Part shown: positions 1 through 8,593 of the stretch, one piece after another
How the letters are laid out: every line of letters begins with the position of its first letter
Position numbering within the stretch: position 1 is the first letter of the stretch
Assembly: GCA_045626925.1 (NCBI GenBank)
Contig: JAZUQZ010000031.1
Span: 47,663 to 111,662 of the forward strand
Direction: 5' to 3'
Origin: Aphodoplasma sp045626925
Lineage (GTDB): Bacteria > Bacillota > Clostridia > UBA1381 > UMGS1253
DNA: 64,000 bases
Position numbers and translations under genes: made by a program
The notes under the pieces: model-generated
The model's database searches: none
What the model was told of the DNA's origin: nothing
The model's input: the letters and a program-made list of their open reading frames with translations, nothing else

Positions 1-912
1 TGTGCAGACAGAGTATTTTTGGCAAATTCGGGCGCAGAAGCAAATGAAGGTGCGATAAAGCTTGCAAAAATTTATTTTTATAAAAAAGGGAAAACAGAAA
101 AGACAGAGGTTATAACGCTTGTCGATTCGTTCCATGGGCGCACACTTGCAACGGTTGCAGCAACAGGCCAAACAAAGTATCAAAAACCGTACAAACCACT
201 TGCGCCGGGCTTTTCGCATGTACAGATAAACGATTTTGATGCGCTTTATAATGCAGTAAACGATAAAACAGCAGCGATTATGCTTGAGCTTATTCAGGGC
301 GAAAGCGGCGTGCACGAATGTGATATGGAATACATAAAAAAGGTACGCAAACTCTGTGATGAAAAAGACATTATACTTATCGTAGATGAGGTTCAGACCG
401 GAATAGGCCGTAGCGGCAAGATGTTTGCTTATGAAAACTTTGATATAGAGCCTGATATATTTACACTTGCAAAGGCGCTTGGTGGCGGTGTGCCGATTGG
501 TGCAGTGTGTGCAAAGGAAAAGTTTTGCGCATTTGAGCCGGGCGACCATGGCTCGACTTTTGGAGGCAATCCGTTTTGTTCAGCGGCAGCGCTTGCGGTG
601 CTTGATATTATAGAGGAAGAGGCGGTTGTTGAAAACGCCGACAAGGTCGGCACCTATTTTAAAGAAAAGCTTGATATGCTTGCAAAAAAATATCCAAGCA
701 CAATAAAGCAAGTGCGCGGACGCGGGCTTATGCTTGGCGTTGAGTATGCAGAGGGACTTTCTAAAAAGGTTAATGCGATGCTTTTTGAAAAACATATACT
801 TTGTGGAAGCACAACAACAACTCTTCGAATTTTGCCGCCACTTATTATAACAAAAGCTGATGTTGATAAATTTATAGTTGCGCTTGATGAAGTGACTGCG
901 CAGCTTTGCTAA
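1..912 (+). CDS. argD: Acetylornithine aminotransferase, 5' truncated by window
   Basis: PLP-dependent class III aminotransferase that converts N-acetylglutamate semialdehyde to N-acetylornithine in arginine synthesis. The frame is open from base 1, so the N-terminus lies outside the window. The first visible residues form the family motif around ANSGAEANEGAIKLAK. The cofactor Asp sits in VDEVQTGIGRSG and the PLP lysine in LAKALGGGVPIGA. The C-terminus is intact and ends in TAA. It lies 24 bp before argF on the same strand, the usual arginine operon order, which favours ArgD over other ornithine or GABA aminotransferases. Confidence 0.93.
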   Translation, partial: CADRVFLANSGAEANEGAIKLAKIYFYKKGKTEKTEVITLVDSFHGRTLATVAATGQTKYQKPYKPLAPGFSHVQINDFDALYNAVNDKTAAIMLELIQGESGVHECDMEYIKKVRKLCDEKDIILIVDEVQTGIGRSGKMFAYENFDIEPDIFTLAKALGGGVPIGAVCAKEKFCAFEPGDHGSTFGGNPFCSAAALAVLDIIEEEAVVENADKVGTYFKEKLDMLAKKYPSTIKQVRGRGLMLGVEYAEGLSKKVNAMLFEKHILCGSTTTTLRILPPLIITKADVDKFIVALDEVTAQLC

Positions 913-936
913 TAAAAATGACAAGGAGATATAATA

Positions 937-1854
937 ATGAAAGATTTTATAAGCTTGCATGATTGCACAAAAGAGCAAATCGAAAATATGTTAAAGCTTG
1001 CGCTAAAGCTTAAAGCCGAATTAAAAAGTGGCATAGCGCACCCGATATTGAGGGGCAAAACACTTGGTATGATTTTTACAAAATCATCAACACGCACACG
1101 CGTGTCGTTTGAGGTTGGCATGACACAGCTTGGTGGATATCCGCTGTTTCTGAGCTCTGCCGATATCCAGCTTGGCCGTGGCGAAAGTATATATGATACT
1201 GCAAATGTGCTTTCGAGATATCTTGATGGAATTATGATACGAACATATGCACATTCTGATGTTTTAGACCTTGCAAAATATTCAACGATACCGATTATCA
1301 ACGGTTTAACAGACTTACTACATCCGTGCCAGGTGCTTGCAGATTTGCAAACTACATATGAGCACAAGGGTAAGCTTGAGGGGTTAAAGCTTGCATACCT
1401 TGGAGACGGAAACAATATGGCACATTCGCTTTTGTATGGATGTGCAAAGGTTGGTATGGATGTTGCAGTTGCAACACCGACGGGATATATGTGTGATGCT
1501 GAAGTTGTAGAAAATGCAAAATCAGATGCAAAAAAGAGTGGTAGCAGCGTAATCATAACAAACGACCCGACAGAAGCTATTTCAAATGCTGATGTCGTTT
1601 ATACAGACACATGGGTAAGCATGGGACAGGAAAGCGAAAAAGAAGAAAGGCTTAAAATATTTACGCCATATCAGGTTAATAAGGAGCTTTTTGCAAAAGC
1701 GAAAAGCGATGCGATATTCATGCATTGTTTGCCTGCATATCGTGGCTTTGAGGTAACAGAAGATGTAATCGATGGCAAAAACTCTGTGATATTCGACGAA
1801 GCAGAAAACAGACTTCATGCACAAAAGGCAGTATTGGCAACATTTATGGCATAA
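937..1854 (+). CDS. argF: Ornithine carbamoyltransferase
   Basis: Transfers the carbamoyl group from carbamoyl phosphate to ornithine, giving citrulline; cytosolic and normally trimeric. At 305 aa it has the family's usual length. The carbamoyl-phosphate site STRTR is near residues 51-55, HPCQ follows near 128, and the ornithine-side MHCLPA motif is near residue 265. The ATG is preceded by AAGGAG with an 8-nt spacer. It follows argD directly and precedes a GNAT gene, so it is part of an arginine operon whose promoter is outside the window. The orientation and lack of ADI-pathway neighbours favour an anabolic enzyme. Confidence 0.96.
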   Translation: MKDFISLHDCTKEQIENMLKLALKLKAELKSGIAHPILRGKTLGMIFTKSSTRTRVSFEVGMTQLGGYPLFLSSADIQLGRGESIYDTANVLSRYLDGIMIRTYAHSDVLDLAKYSTIPIINGLTDLLHPCQVLADLQTTYEHKGKLEGLKLAYLGDGNNMAHSLLYGCAKVGMDVAVATPTGYMCDAEVVENAKSDAKKSGSSVIITNDPTEAISNADVVYTDTWVSMGQESEKEERLKIFTPYQVNKELFAKAKSDAIFMHCLPAYRGFEVTEDVIDGKNSVIFDEAENRLHAQKAVLATFMA

Positions 1855-1868
1855 TATGGAGGAAAAAA

Positions 1869-2348
1869 ATGACAAACATGGGATTTGAGGTTCGCGTTGC
1901 GGTATATGATGATATTGATGCGATTGAACAGATTACAAATGAGGCGTTTCATAAATATGCTGCAATGGTAGGAAATGATAACATACAGGCACTTCAAGAA
2001 ACAAAAGAAGATATAAAAAACGATATTGACAATTCGCTTGTGCTTGTTGCTTTTATGGATGGCACTCCTGTTGGAAGTGTGCGCGTAAAGATAAATTATG
2101 AAGACAAAACGGCATACCTTTCTCGTTTTGGTGTAAAGATAAACTCCCAAAACAATGGTGTTGGAAAGTCACTCATGAATCTTGTTGACATAAAAATGCG
2201 CGAAATGGGTATAAAAAAGATTATGCTCCATACAGGTGCAAAGGTAAGCTCTCTTGTAAAGTTTTATTATGGCAGAGGCTTTTACATTGACTCTACTACA
2301 AAGGATAGAGGATATATTCGTGCGCTGCTTTGTAAAGAATACGATTGA
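1869..2348 (+). CDS. GNAT-family N-acetyltransferase
   Basis: 159-aa GCN5-related acetyltransferase. The acetyl-CoA loop region is visible as INSQNNGVGKSLM, followed by the helix DIKMREMGIKKIMLHT and a C-terminal KFYYGRGF segment typical of the fold. It starts 14 bp after argF with GGAGG and a short spacer, so it is probably cotranscribed with the arginine genes. The substrate cannot be read from the sequence. An N-acetylglutamate synthase-like role is possible from context, but the fold is generic. Confidence 0.8.
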   Translation: MTNMGFEVRVAVYDDIDAIEQITNEAFHKYAAMVGNDNIQALQETKEDIKNDIDNSLVLVAFMDGTPVGSVRVKINYEDKTAYLSRFGVKINSQNNGVGKSLMNLVDIKMREMGIKKIMLHTGAKVSSLVKFYYGRGFYIDSTTKDRGYIRALLCKEYD

Positions 2349-2457
2349 TTGTAACATAAAGTTAATCAAAAAACAATATGTAGTTATAAAGTTAATTTTG
2401 TATCTATATATTGTGTTTTAATTTGATATTATTCACACACAAAAACAACACAACATA

Positions 2458-2486
2458 TTGTTAATAATTTCCATATATGATACAAT
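2458..2486 (+). promoter_or_regulatory. Predicted sigma-A promoter of the 59-aa small ORF
   Basis: TTGTTA and TACAAT are separated by 17 bp, about 75 bp before the small ORF at 2560. The surrounding gap (2349-2559) is very AT-rich and holds two copies of ATAAAGTTAAT (near 2354 and 2386) with no other recognisable feature. Confidence 0.5.
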
Positions 2487-2559
2487 AAATACAAGATAAG
2501 TTGAAAAAGAAAAGCTTTTCAAAACAAATAAGAAAACAAGCTTGGGGAGGATATGGAAA

Positions 2560-2739
2560 TTGTCAAACATAAAAGAAATTTTTGATGTGCAAAATCGCAT
2601 AAAAGAAAAAATAGACAAAATTATAGAGCATAAACAAAAACATAAAATAGAGCAAAGAGATGTTGTTTTTGAAGATATTTGTGCATGCTTTGATATTTTA
2701 TGCTTACTTACAGAAAAATGTATAGACAGTAAAGAATAA
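2560..2739 (+). CDS. Small hypothetical protein, 59 aa
   Basis: I do not recognise a family. The TTG at 2560 is preferred over an in-frame TTG at 2542 because GGGGAGG lies 9 nt before it. The product is charged and helical in look (Lys/Glu-rich first half), with two Cys in a CFDILCLLTEKC-like C-terminal stretch. It has its own plausible promoter and a strong terminator directly after the stop, so it looks like a self-contained unit. A short acidic/basic helical regulator similar in size to Spo0E-like proteins is conceivable, but the Spo0E signature is not evident. Confidence 0.45.
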   Translation: MSNIKEIFDVQNRIKEKIDKIIEHKQKHKIEQRDVVFEDICACFDILCLLTEKCIDSKE

Positions 2740-2745
2740 ACACAT

Positions 2746-2778
2746 AAAAAGGGAGCTCAAAAACTGAGCTCCCTTTTT
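2746..2778. terminator. Bidirectional intrinsic terminator
   Basis: Perfect 14-bp stem built from AAAAAGGGAGCTCA and its complement with an AAAAC loop. T-runs follow on both strands. It separates the small ORF (+) from the converging transporter gene (-). Confidence 0.9.
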
Positions 2779-2787
2779 ATATATAAA

Positions 2788-4152
2788 TCATACTTTCAAT
2801 ATTCCAAAACCTTCAAGAACGGATGTTATAAGAATTGCAAGTATGCATACAGGCGCGATGTATTTAACCATCACCTTATACATTGCTTCGCGTTTAAATT
2901 GTGAAGAGAGTTTTATCTCATCTGCAACAACATCTACCCCGACAATGTATCCTACAAAAATACAAGTCAAAAATGCACCTGCAGGCATCAACAACGCGTT
3001 TGCAACAAAGTCAAAAAATGAAAGAAAATCCATCCCTAATATTTTAAAGGATGCCCATGCACCGTTTCCTAATGATGACGGAATTCCAAGAAGAAAGGCG
3101 CTTGCCGCCACAATGCTTGCTACGGCAAACCGACCGGTTTTATATCGGTCGCAAAGCGTGGAGACAACGCTTTCCATAAGTGATATTGTAGATGTAAATG
3201 CCGCAAAAAACACCAACAGAAAGAACGCTCCGCCAATTATATTGCCACCAACCATGGAAGAAAAAACCCTTGGCAGTGTTTCAAACATAAGTCCGGGCCC
3301 TTTGTTTAAATTTGCTGCAAGAACCGTGCTATCGCCCGCAGAAAAAGAAAAGATTGCAGGAATAATCATAACAGCAGCCAAAATCGCAATGCCTGTATCA
3401 AAGATTTCGATTCGCTTAACGCTTTTTGATATGTCGTTTTCCTTTTTTAAATATGAGCCATATGTTATCATAATGCCCATTGCAAGAGACATTGAATAAA
3501 ACATCTGGCCGAGAGCGGACAAAAGTGTCATCGGTGAAAACTGGTCAAAGTTTGGTATAAACAGATATTTTACGCCCTCAATTGCGTTTGGGAGTGTCAA
3601 ACAATATATTGCAATGCCTATTGATAAAATAACGAGAATCGGCATCAAAACTTTGCTTGTTGCTTCTATTCCCTTTTCGACACCCTTTATAACAACGAGA
3701 TATGATACAAGCATAAACACAAAAAACCAAACAAGCGGTTGCCATGGATGAGCGATAAAAGATGTAAAAAAGCCTGTAGATGCCATAGCTTGTGAATTGC
3801 CGATTAGATATTCTACAAAATATTTTACTATCCAACCACCGATTACGCCATAATAGGAAAGAATTATAAACGCCGCAAATACCGCCATAGCACCGATAAA
3901 TTTATATTTTTTGGCAAGCGCGCCATAAGCGCCTATCGGGCTAAGACCTGTTTTGCGTCCGATTGCAATTTCAGAGAGCATAATTGTATAGCCAAAAGTA
4001 ACAACAAGCAGTATATAAATAAGTATAAATATACCGCCACCGTACATCGCTGCAAGATATGGAAATCGCCATATATTCCCAAGACCGACGGCACTTCCTG
4101 CCGCGGCTAAAACAAAGCCTAATCCACCTGAAAAGTTTGCTCGTTTTTGCAT
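2788..4152 (-). CDS. Sodium-dependent transporter, NSS/SNF family
   Basis: 454-aa polytopic membrane protein of the LeuT/MhsT family, which couples sodium entry to uptake of amino acids or related solutes. The N-terminal signature of TM1 is plain (GFVLAAAGSAVGLGNIWRFP), with the unwound-helix residues that bind Na+ and substrate. About eleven hydrophobic segments can be counted, as in many bacterial NSS proteins. It is a single gene, convergent with the small ORF. The Shine-Dalgarno sequence AAAGGA lies rather far (about 13 nt) from the ATG. The substrate is not predictable; tryptophan, tyrosine or branched-chain amino acids are common in the family. Confidence 0.9.
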   Translation of the reverse strand: MQKRANFSGGLGFVLAAAGSAVGLGNIWRFPYLAAMYGGGIFILIYILLVVTFGYTIMLSEIAIGRKTGLSPIGAYGALAKKYKFIGAMAVFAAFIILSYYGVIGGWIVKYFVEYLIGNSQAMASTGFFTSFIAHPWQPLVWFFVFMLVSYLVVIKGVEKGIEATSKVLMPILVILSIGIAIYCLTLPNAIEGVKYLFIPNFDQFSPMTLLSALGQMFYSMSLAMGIMITYGSYLKKENDISKSVKRIEIFDTGIAILAAVMIIPAIFSFSAGDSTVLAANLNKGPGLMFETLPRVFSSMVGGNIIGGAFFLLVFFAAFTSTISLMESVVSTLCDRYKTGRFAVASIVAASAFLLGIPSSLGNGAWASFKILGMDFLSFFDFVANALLMPAGAFLTCIFVGYIVGVDVVADEIKLSSQFKREAMYKVMVKYIAPVCILAILITSVLEGFGILKV

Positions 4153-4254
4153 AAAAAAGTTTCGTCCTTTCTTTGATAAAATATAAAGGATTTATTTTAT
4201 AGTGCTCAATAAGTGGCAAAGTTATGTATGCAACACAAAACAGCTGTTGTATAA

Positions 4255-4288
4255 AAAAATATCCGCGTCCATGGACACGAATATTTTT
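4255..4288 (-). terminator. Terminator downstream of cspA
   Basis: 17-bp arms around a loopless centre (CCATGG). The two imperfect positions become G-U pairs only in minus-strand RNA, and a T-run follows on that strand, so it probably ends the cspA transcript. A second small hairpin, GGGG-AAATA-CCCC, lies at 4290-4303. Confidence 0.7.
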
Positions 4289-4436
4289 ATGGGGAAATAC
4301 CCCCTTGCTCCAAAACAATTATTTTGACTATTCTGAAAAGCAGAAAATTCCGCCCAAAAAGCATCTTTAAAACCGGATAAAAATTATGTCTGTGTTATAA
4401 AGAAAATCTTTTTATATTAAAAAAATCAGATGCCAA

Positions 4437-4637
4437 TTAAAGTTTTGATACATTAGCGGCCTGTGGGCCCTTTGCGCCATCAATAACTTCAAATTCTACT
4501 GCGGCACCCTCTTCAAGTGTCTTGTAGCCTTCGCCTTGGATTGCTGAAAAATGCACGAAAATATCCTCGCCGTTTTCGCTCTGGATAAAGCCATAACCTT
4601 TTTCACTGTTGAACCATTTTACTGTACCTTTTTGCAT
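4437..4637 (-). CDS. cspA: Cold shock protein, CSD family
   Basis: 66-aa single cold-shock domain that binds single-stranded RNA and DNA. RNP1 (KGYGFIQ) and RNP2 (DIFVHFSAI) are both present, and the start MQKGTVKWFNSEKG is canonical. The ATG at 4637 is preferred over an upstream in-frame start because GGAGG lies 8 nt before it. The leader carries a GCACAG...CTGTGC hairpin (4659-4679), the kind of 5' structure that often controls csp mRNAs. Monocistronic, with its own promoter and terminator. The symbol is generic; paralogue identity is not resolvable. Confidence 0.95.
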   Translation of the reverse strand: MQKGTVKWFNSEKGYGFIQSENGEDIFVHFSAIQGEGYKTLEEGAAVEFEVIDGAKGPQAANVSKL

Positions 4638-4687
4638 TACTTGTTCCTCCAAAAATTTTTTGCACAGACATTTTCTGTGCTTTAAAT

Positions 4688-4716
4688 ATGATATCATATC
4701 TTACCATTATTGTCAA
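4688..4716 (-). promoter_or_regulatory. Sigma-A promoter of cspA
   Basis: On the minus strand TTGACA and TATCAT are 17 bp apart. The -10 is embedded in a perfect 14-bp palindrome, ATATGATATCATAT (4686-4699). Confidence 0.8.
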
Positions 4717-4749
4717 CAAAAACTTTAGGAAAAATACATCAAAACAAAA

Positions 4750-4784
4750 AAAGCATCATTCTTTTTAACAAAGAACGATGCTTT
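4750..4784 (-). terminator. Terminator after nif3-like gene
   Basis: 15-bp stem with one mismatch (AAAGCATC-TTCTTT type) just after the nif3-like stop codon, followed on the minus strand by a T-rich tract. Confidence 0.8.
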
Positions 4785-4788
4785 ATTA

Positions 4789-5586
4789 TTACATAAACTG
4801 CATTACATTTTTGTTTGTTTTTGTTACTACAAGTTCAAGTGCATCAGCAAACTGTTTTGAAAGATAATCTTTAAACAACTCACAAACAATAATCTCTGTA
4901 TCGTAGTGTCCTACATCAATTATCTTCATTCCGTTTTCAACACAATGACGAACCTGGGAATATTTATAATCGCCGGTAACAAAAACATCTGCATTTGCAT
5001 CAAGAGCTGCCCCAATAAGCGCGGTACCGCCACCTGTGTTTATGGCGATGCGACTTACGCTCGCCTCTGCGTCGCCGCTATAACGAATATATTCAACACC
5101 AAGTGCCCGCTTTATCCTTTGAGCAAGCGCACCAAGCGTAATTGGCGAATCAATGTCACCTATACGCCCAATCCCTTCGCCGTTATCATCTGTATATTCT
5201 AATATTTTTACATTTTTAAGTCCAACCTTTTTTGCAAGCAAATCATTAAGCCCGCCCTTTGCAACATCAAGATTTGTATGGGCGGCATAATAAGAAATGT
5301 TATTTTGAATAAGTGCACGCAAAAGCTTGCCCTCTGGTGTTTGTGCAGTAATTTTGTTTAGCGGTTCAAACATAATTGGGTGATGCGCTACAATCATTTG
5401 TGCCCCCTCGCGCACAGCCTCCTCAACAACACCAATATCAAGGTCAAGCGTCAAAAGCACCTTTGAGACCTCTTGTTCATAGTCGCCACACAAAAGGCCG
5501 ACATTGTCCCATTCATATGCGAGCTGTGTGGGAGCAAGTCTTTCTATAACTGAAGCAATATCCTTGCATTTTAGTTTTGTGTTCAT
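4789..5586 (-). CDS. Nif3-like dinuclear metal-centre protein
   Basis: 265-aa member of the Nif3/YqfO/GTP cyclohydrolase 1 type 2-like family, a hexameric metal-binding protein of uncertain physiological role. The metal-binding motifs are visible: AYEWDNVGLLCGD near the start, VAHHPIMF, AAHTNLD and, near the C-terminus, VGHYDTE. The ATG at 5586 is chosen because AAGGAG lies 6 nt upstream; a longer in-frame TTG start (5646) has no ribosome site and would run into trmK. The trmK-nif3 pairing is common in Firmicutes (yqfN-yqfO in Bacillus). Confidence 0.9.
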   Translation of the reverse strand: MNTKLKCKDIASVIERLAPTQLAYEWDNVGLLCGDYEQEVSKVLLTLDLDIGVVEEAVREGAQMIVAHHPIMFEPLNKITAQTPEGKLLRALIQNNISYYAAHTNLDVAKGGLNDLLAKKVGLKNVKILEYTDDNGEGIGRIGDIDSPITLGALAQRIKRALGVEYIRYSGDAEASVSRIAINTGGGTALIGAALDANADVFVTGDYKYSQVRHCVENGMKIIDVGHYDTEIIVCELFKDYLSKQFADALELVVTKTNKNVMQFM

Positions 5587-5629
5587 AACAGTCTCCTTGT
5601 CTGCCGTTGTTGGCAATGTATTTTGTATA

Positions 5630-6340
5630 TTAAAAATTTTCTTCAATGCGTGAAAGAGCGTCTATAAGTTTTTCATAGTAATTTATATCAACTTTTTTGT
5701 TTTTTGCGCGTCGCATACCACCAAGTGCTCGCACAAGACGCTTTTTTTGGTTTTTTAAATATTCATCAAAAAGCACATCTTTGCTTTTTAAAAGTGCGTC
5801 GCTTATGTAACAGTCGACATCACAAAAACCTGCGCTATCGCCGCTTTTTGCAAGAATAATCGTGTATATGCGCCTATCCTCGCGCACAAGAATTTCATTA
5901 TTTATTACATAGCCGTTTTCATAAAGAAAGCGCCGAAGCTCGTGTGCGCTTGTCATAGGCTGGAGCACGAGCAGCTCTGCATTTTTGGCGACACGCTCGC
6001 CCTTTGACAAAATGTTGCAGATAACATTTGCACCCATTCCCGCAATGACAATCGCCTGTGTTTCGCCCACGCAAAGAGTATCAAGTCCGTCCCCAAGACG
6101 AAGCTCTATTCTATTTGCAAGGCCAAAACGCTCGACATTGTTTTTTGCACGCGAAAGAGGTCCTGTGCCAATGTCTGATGCAATTATTTTCTTTTCTGTA
6201 TCTGCTTTTGCAAGCAATATTGGCAGATATGCGTGGTCAGAGCCGATGTCGGCGACCGAGTCTGTATTATTCAGGATTTTTATAAGTGCATCAAGGCGTG
6301 GTGTCGTATGACATGCCATATTGCGACTAAAATTTTTCAT
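5630..6340 (-). CDS. trmK: tRNA (adenine(22)-N1)-methyltransferase, TrmK family
   Basis: SAM-dependent class I methyltransferase that makes m1A22 in tRNA. The SAM-binding motif I is VADIGSDHAYLPILLAK, followed by the acidic ASDIGTGPL end of strand beta2 and the VIAGMGANVI motif IV region typical of this family. The ATG at 6340 is preferred because GGTGAT precedes it; an ATG at 6355 in the same frame lacks a ribosome site. The length of 236 aa is normal. It is transcribed with the nif3-like gene downstream. Confidence 0.9.
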   Translation of the reverse strand: MKNFSRNMACHTTPRLDALIKILNNTDSVADIGSDHAYLPILLAKADTEKKIIASDIGTGPLSRAKNNVERFGLANRIELRLGDGLDTLCVGETQAIVIAGMGANVICNILSKGERVAKNAELLVLQPMTSAHELRRFLYENGYVINNEILVREDRRIYTIILAKSGDSAGFCDVDCYISDALLKSKDVLFDEYLKNQKKRLVRALGGMRRAKNKKVDINYYEKLIDALSRIEENF

Positions 6341-6388
6341 AAAAGCTATCACCATTTAAGTGCAAGTTTTATTATTTTACATATTTAT

Positions 6389-6417
6389 ATAATATACAAA
6401 AATGACAAAAATTACAA
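6389..6417 (-). promoter_or_regulatory. Predicted sigma-A promoter of trmK-nif3
   Basis: TTGTAA and TATTAT with a 17-bp spacer on the minus strand, between the mnmE terminator and trmK. This suggests trmK-nif3 is transcribed separately from the rpmH-mnmE operon. Confidence 0.5.
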
Positions 6418-6454
6418 TAGAAAAAATGAAAATATAATATAAAAATTTAAAAAA

Positions 6455-6480
6455 TTGGTCACCTCAAAAGAAGTGACCAA
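6455..6480 (-). terminator. Terminator of the rpmH-mnmE operon
   Basis: TTGGTCAC...GTGACCAA stem directly after the mnmE stop codon, with a T-run on the minus strand. Confidence 0.8.
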
Positions 6481-6489
6481 AAATTATCT

Positions 6490-7869
6490 TTATTTTCCGA
6501 CACAAAATTCTGCAAAAATTTTATCGACTATATCGCTGCTTACAGTTGTGCCGCTAATAAGCCCAAGGCTTTCAAGCGCGGCAGAAATATCAATTGTACA
6601 CATATCCATCGGCATCCTTGATTTTAGCGTATCAAGCGCACTGATAAGAGAGGCGCGCGCATCGCCAAGAGCTTGAAGATGACGCATATTTGAAACAAGT
6701 GCGCCGCCACTGCCACTGCTGCCAAGCGAGCACATATCGCTGATTGCGCTTTTAAGCTCATCAAGTCCAAGACCCGTCTTTGTGCTTATATGTACAAGCG
6801 TATCACCCATTGTCATTTTTGTAAGAGCATCCATATCAAGCGCAGGCACAAGGTCAGATTTGTTTATTACAACGATGCGTTTTTTGTCTTTTGTAAGCGC
6901 AAGAGTTTCGATGTCTTCATCCGTGAGCGCACTGCCGACATCGAACAGGACAAGCACGATATCGGCATCTTTTATACAATCCTTGCTCCTGTCCACACCG
7001 ATTTTTTCTACTGTGTCGTCTGCATCGCGTATACCAGCAGTATCAAAAAACCGCACCATAACACCATTTATAATTGTGCTTTGCTCTATAACATCGCGGG
7101 TGGTGCCCTCTATATCGGTCACAATCGCGCGCTGCGAATTTGTAAGTTCGTTTAAAAGTGACGATTTGCCGACATTTGGTCTGCCCGCAATAACACAAAC
7201 TATACCCTCTTTTACAATCCGGCCGGCCGAGCCGCTTGCTATAAGCGTATCACACTGGGCTATGGCGTCACACAGCGTTTTTAGAAGACTTTCCTCGCTT
7301 AAATCAGCAATATCATCATCGGGATAGTCTACCTCTGCGGCAAATTGTGCCGATACATATAAAAGCGGTTGGCGTATTTTTTCGATTTCGTTAAGCAATC
7401 CGCCCTCGAGTTGATTTATGGCGTTTTTGAGCGACAAATCGCTATCAGCGTGGATTACATCTATTATCGCCTCAGCACGAGAAAGGTCGATGCGACCATT
7501 TAAAAATGCGCGCCGCGTAAACTCGCCTGCGCTCGCCATTCTTGCACCTGCATCAAGTGCGAGCGAAAGCACCTTTTGCAACACAAGCGGCGAGCCATGA
7601 GTCGAAATTTCGACCGTGTCTTCTGCTGTGAATGTTCGTGGTGCGCGCATTACACTTACCATAACTTCATCGATTACTTCGCCATCAGATGAATCAATAA
7701 TGTGACCATAGTGAAGCGTGTGTGATGTCATATCTGAGATATGCGTGCCGTTTGGCGAGATGAAAATCTTGTCCGCGATATCAAACGCGTCATCACCGCT
7801 TATTCGTATAACGCCTATACCACCAACACCTACCGGTGTAGCGATTGCAGCGATTGTATCTGTTTTCAT
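6490..7869 (-). CDS. mnmE: tRNA uridine-5-carboxymethylaminomethyl(34) synthesis GTPase MnmE
   Basis: 459-aa GTPase that, with MnmG, modifies U34 of tRNAs. The N-terminal folate-binding domain is followed by a helical domain and an inserted G domain: G1 GRPNVGKSS near residues 229-237, G2 region EGTTRD, G3 DTAG, G4 NKSD. The C-terminus ends in the diagnostic Cys-Val-Gly-Lys, with the catalytic Cys present. It is last in the rpmH operon. mnmG, rsmG and parAB, which usually follow, are not here; trmK is next instead. Confidence 0.97.
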   Translation of the reverse strand: MKTDTIAAIATPVGVGGIGVIRISGDDAFDIADKIFISPNGTHISDMTSHTLHYGHIIDSSDGEVIDEVMVSVMRAPRTFTAEDTVEISTHGSPLVLQKVLSLALDAGARMASAGEFTRRAFLNGRIDLSRAEAIIDVIHADSDLSLKNAINQLEGGLLNEIEKIRQPLLYVSAQFAAEVDYPDDDIADLSEESLLKTLCDAIAQCDTLIASGSAGRIVKEGIVCVIAGRPNVGKSSLLNELTNSQRAIVTDIEGTTRDVIEQSTIINGVMVRFFDTAGIRDADDTVEKIGVDRSKDCIKDADIVLVLFDVGSALTDEDIETLALTKDKKRIVVINKSDLVPALDMDALTKMTMGDTLVHISTKTGLGLDELKSAISDMCSLGSSGSGGALVSNMRHLQALGDARASLISALDTLKSRMPMDMCTIDISAALESLGLISGTTVSSDIVDKIFAEFCVGK

Positions 7870-7936
7870 ATCAAAGTCCTCCGTTTTACTTTGCGATTAA
7901 AATACCCGCACCACTTGGGCACGGGTATGGACTGTC

Positions 7937-8593
7937 TTAGTGTTTATAGGTTTTTGTATCACTCTTTAGTGCAACGACAACCTTGCGGTTTGGCTCTTCG
8001 CCGATAGAATAAGTATGAACTATCTCGTGGTCCTGGAGTGATGCGTGAATTACGCGTCTTTCGTATGGGTTCATTGGCTCAAATGTGTGGCGTCTGCCCG
8101 TTTTTGAAACCTTGTCCGCAATACGATTCGATAACGCACAAAGAGCTGCCTTGCGCTTTTCGCGATAATTTTCTGTATCTATCGAAATCTTTGTATAACT
8201 GCCGTCGATACGATTTACAACAAGGCTTGTTAAATATTGTATTGCGTCAAGAGTGTCACCTCTTTTGCCTATTATTATGCCCATATTGTCGCCTGAAAGG
8301 TTAATGTTTAGTATGTCATCCTGTTCGGTGATGTCCACATCCACCTTCATACCCATTGAGAAAAATAAATCATTTAAAAAATCTAAAGCGACTGATGCTG
8401 GTGTTTGCTTCATAGTAACAATAACCTTTGCCTCTTTTGAACCTAAAAGGCCGAACAAACCCTTTGTCCCCTCATCAACAACCTCAACATCTATCATATC
8501 TTTTGTCGCGCCAAGCTCATTTAATGCAAGCTCAATAGCCTCATCTATGCTTTTTGCGGTCTTTTCTATTCTTTTTGATTGTGTCGACAACAA
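7937..8593 (-). CDS. jag: RNA-binding protein Jag/KhpB
   Basis: 218-aa protein with an N-terminal Jag domain (KSIDEAIELALNELGATKD), a type II KH domain (IIGKRGDTLDAIQYL near 115-130) and a C-terminal R3H domain (EPMNPYERRVIHASLQ, near 170-185). KhpB partners KhpA in RNA binding and affects cell elongation. The TTG start at 8593 has a strong AAGGAGG site that lies inside the 3' end of yidC, so the two genes overlap by 53 bp and are probably translationally coupled. Confidence 0.95.
   Translation of the reverse strand: MLSTQSKRIEKTAKSIDEAIELALNELGATKDMIDVEVVDEGTKGLFGLLGSKEAKVIVTMKQTPASVALDFLNDLFFSMGMKVDVDITEQDDILNINLSGDNMGIIIGKRGDTLDAIQYLTSLVVNRIDGSYTKISIDTENYREKRKAALCALSNRIADKVSKTGRRHTFEPMNPYERRVIHASLQDHEIVHTYSIGEEPNRKVVVALKSDTKTYKH

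Noticed and set aside
4255..4303. T-box or amino-acid riboswitch before the NSS transporter
   Set aside because: The minus strand has TGGACGCGG, which only loosely recalls the T-box TGGNACCGCG, and it is part of a simple palindrome. No specifier or AG-box elements are visible. It fits better as the cspA terminator.
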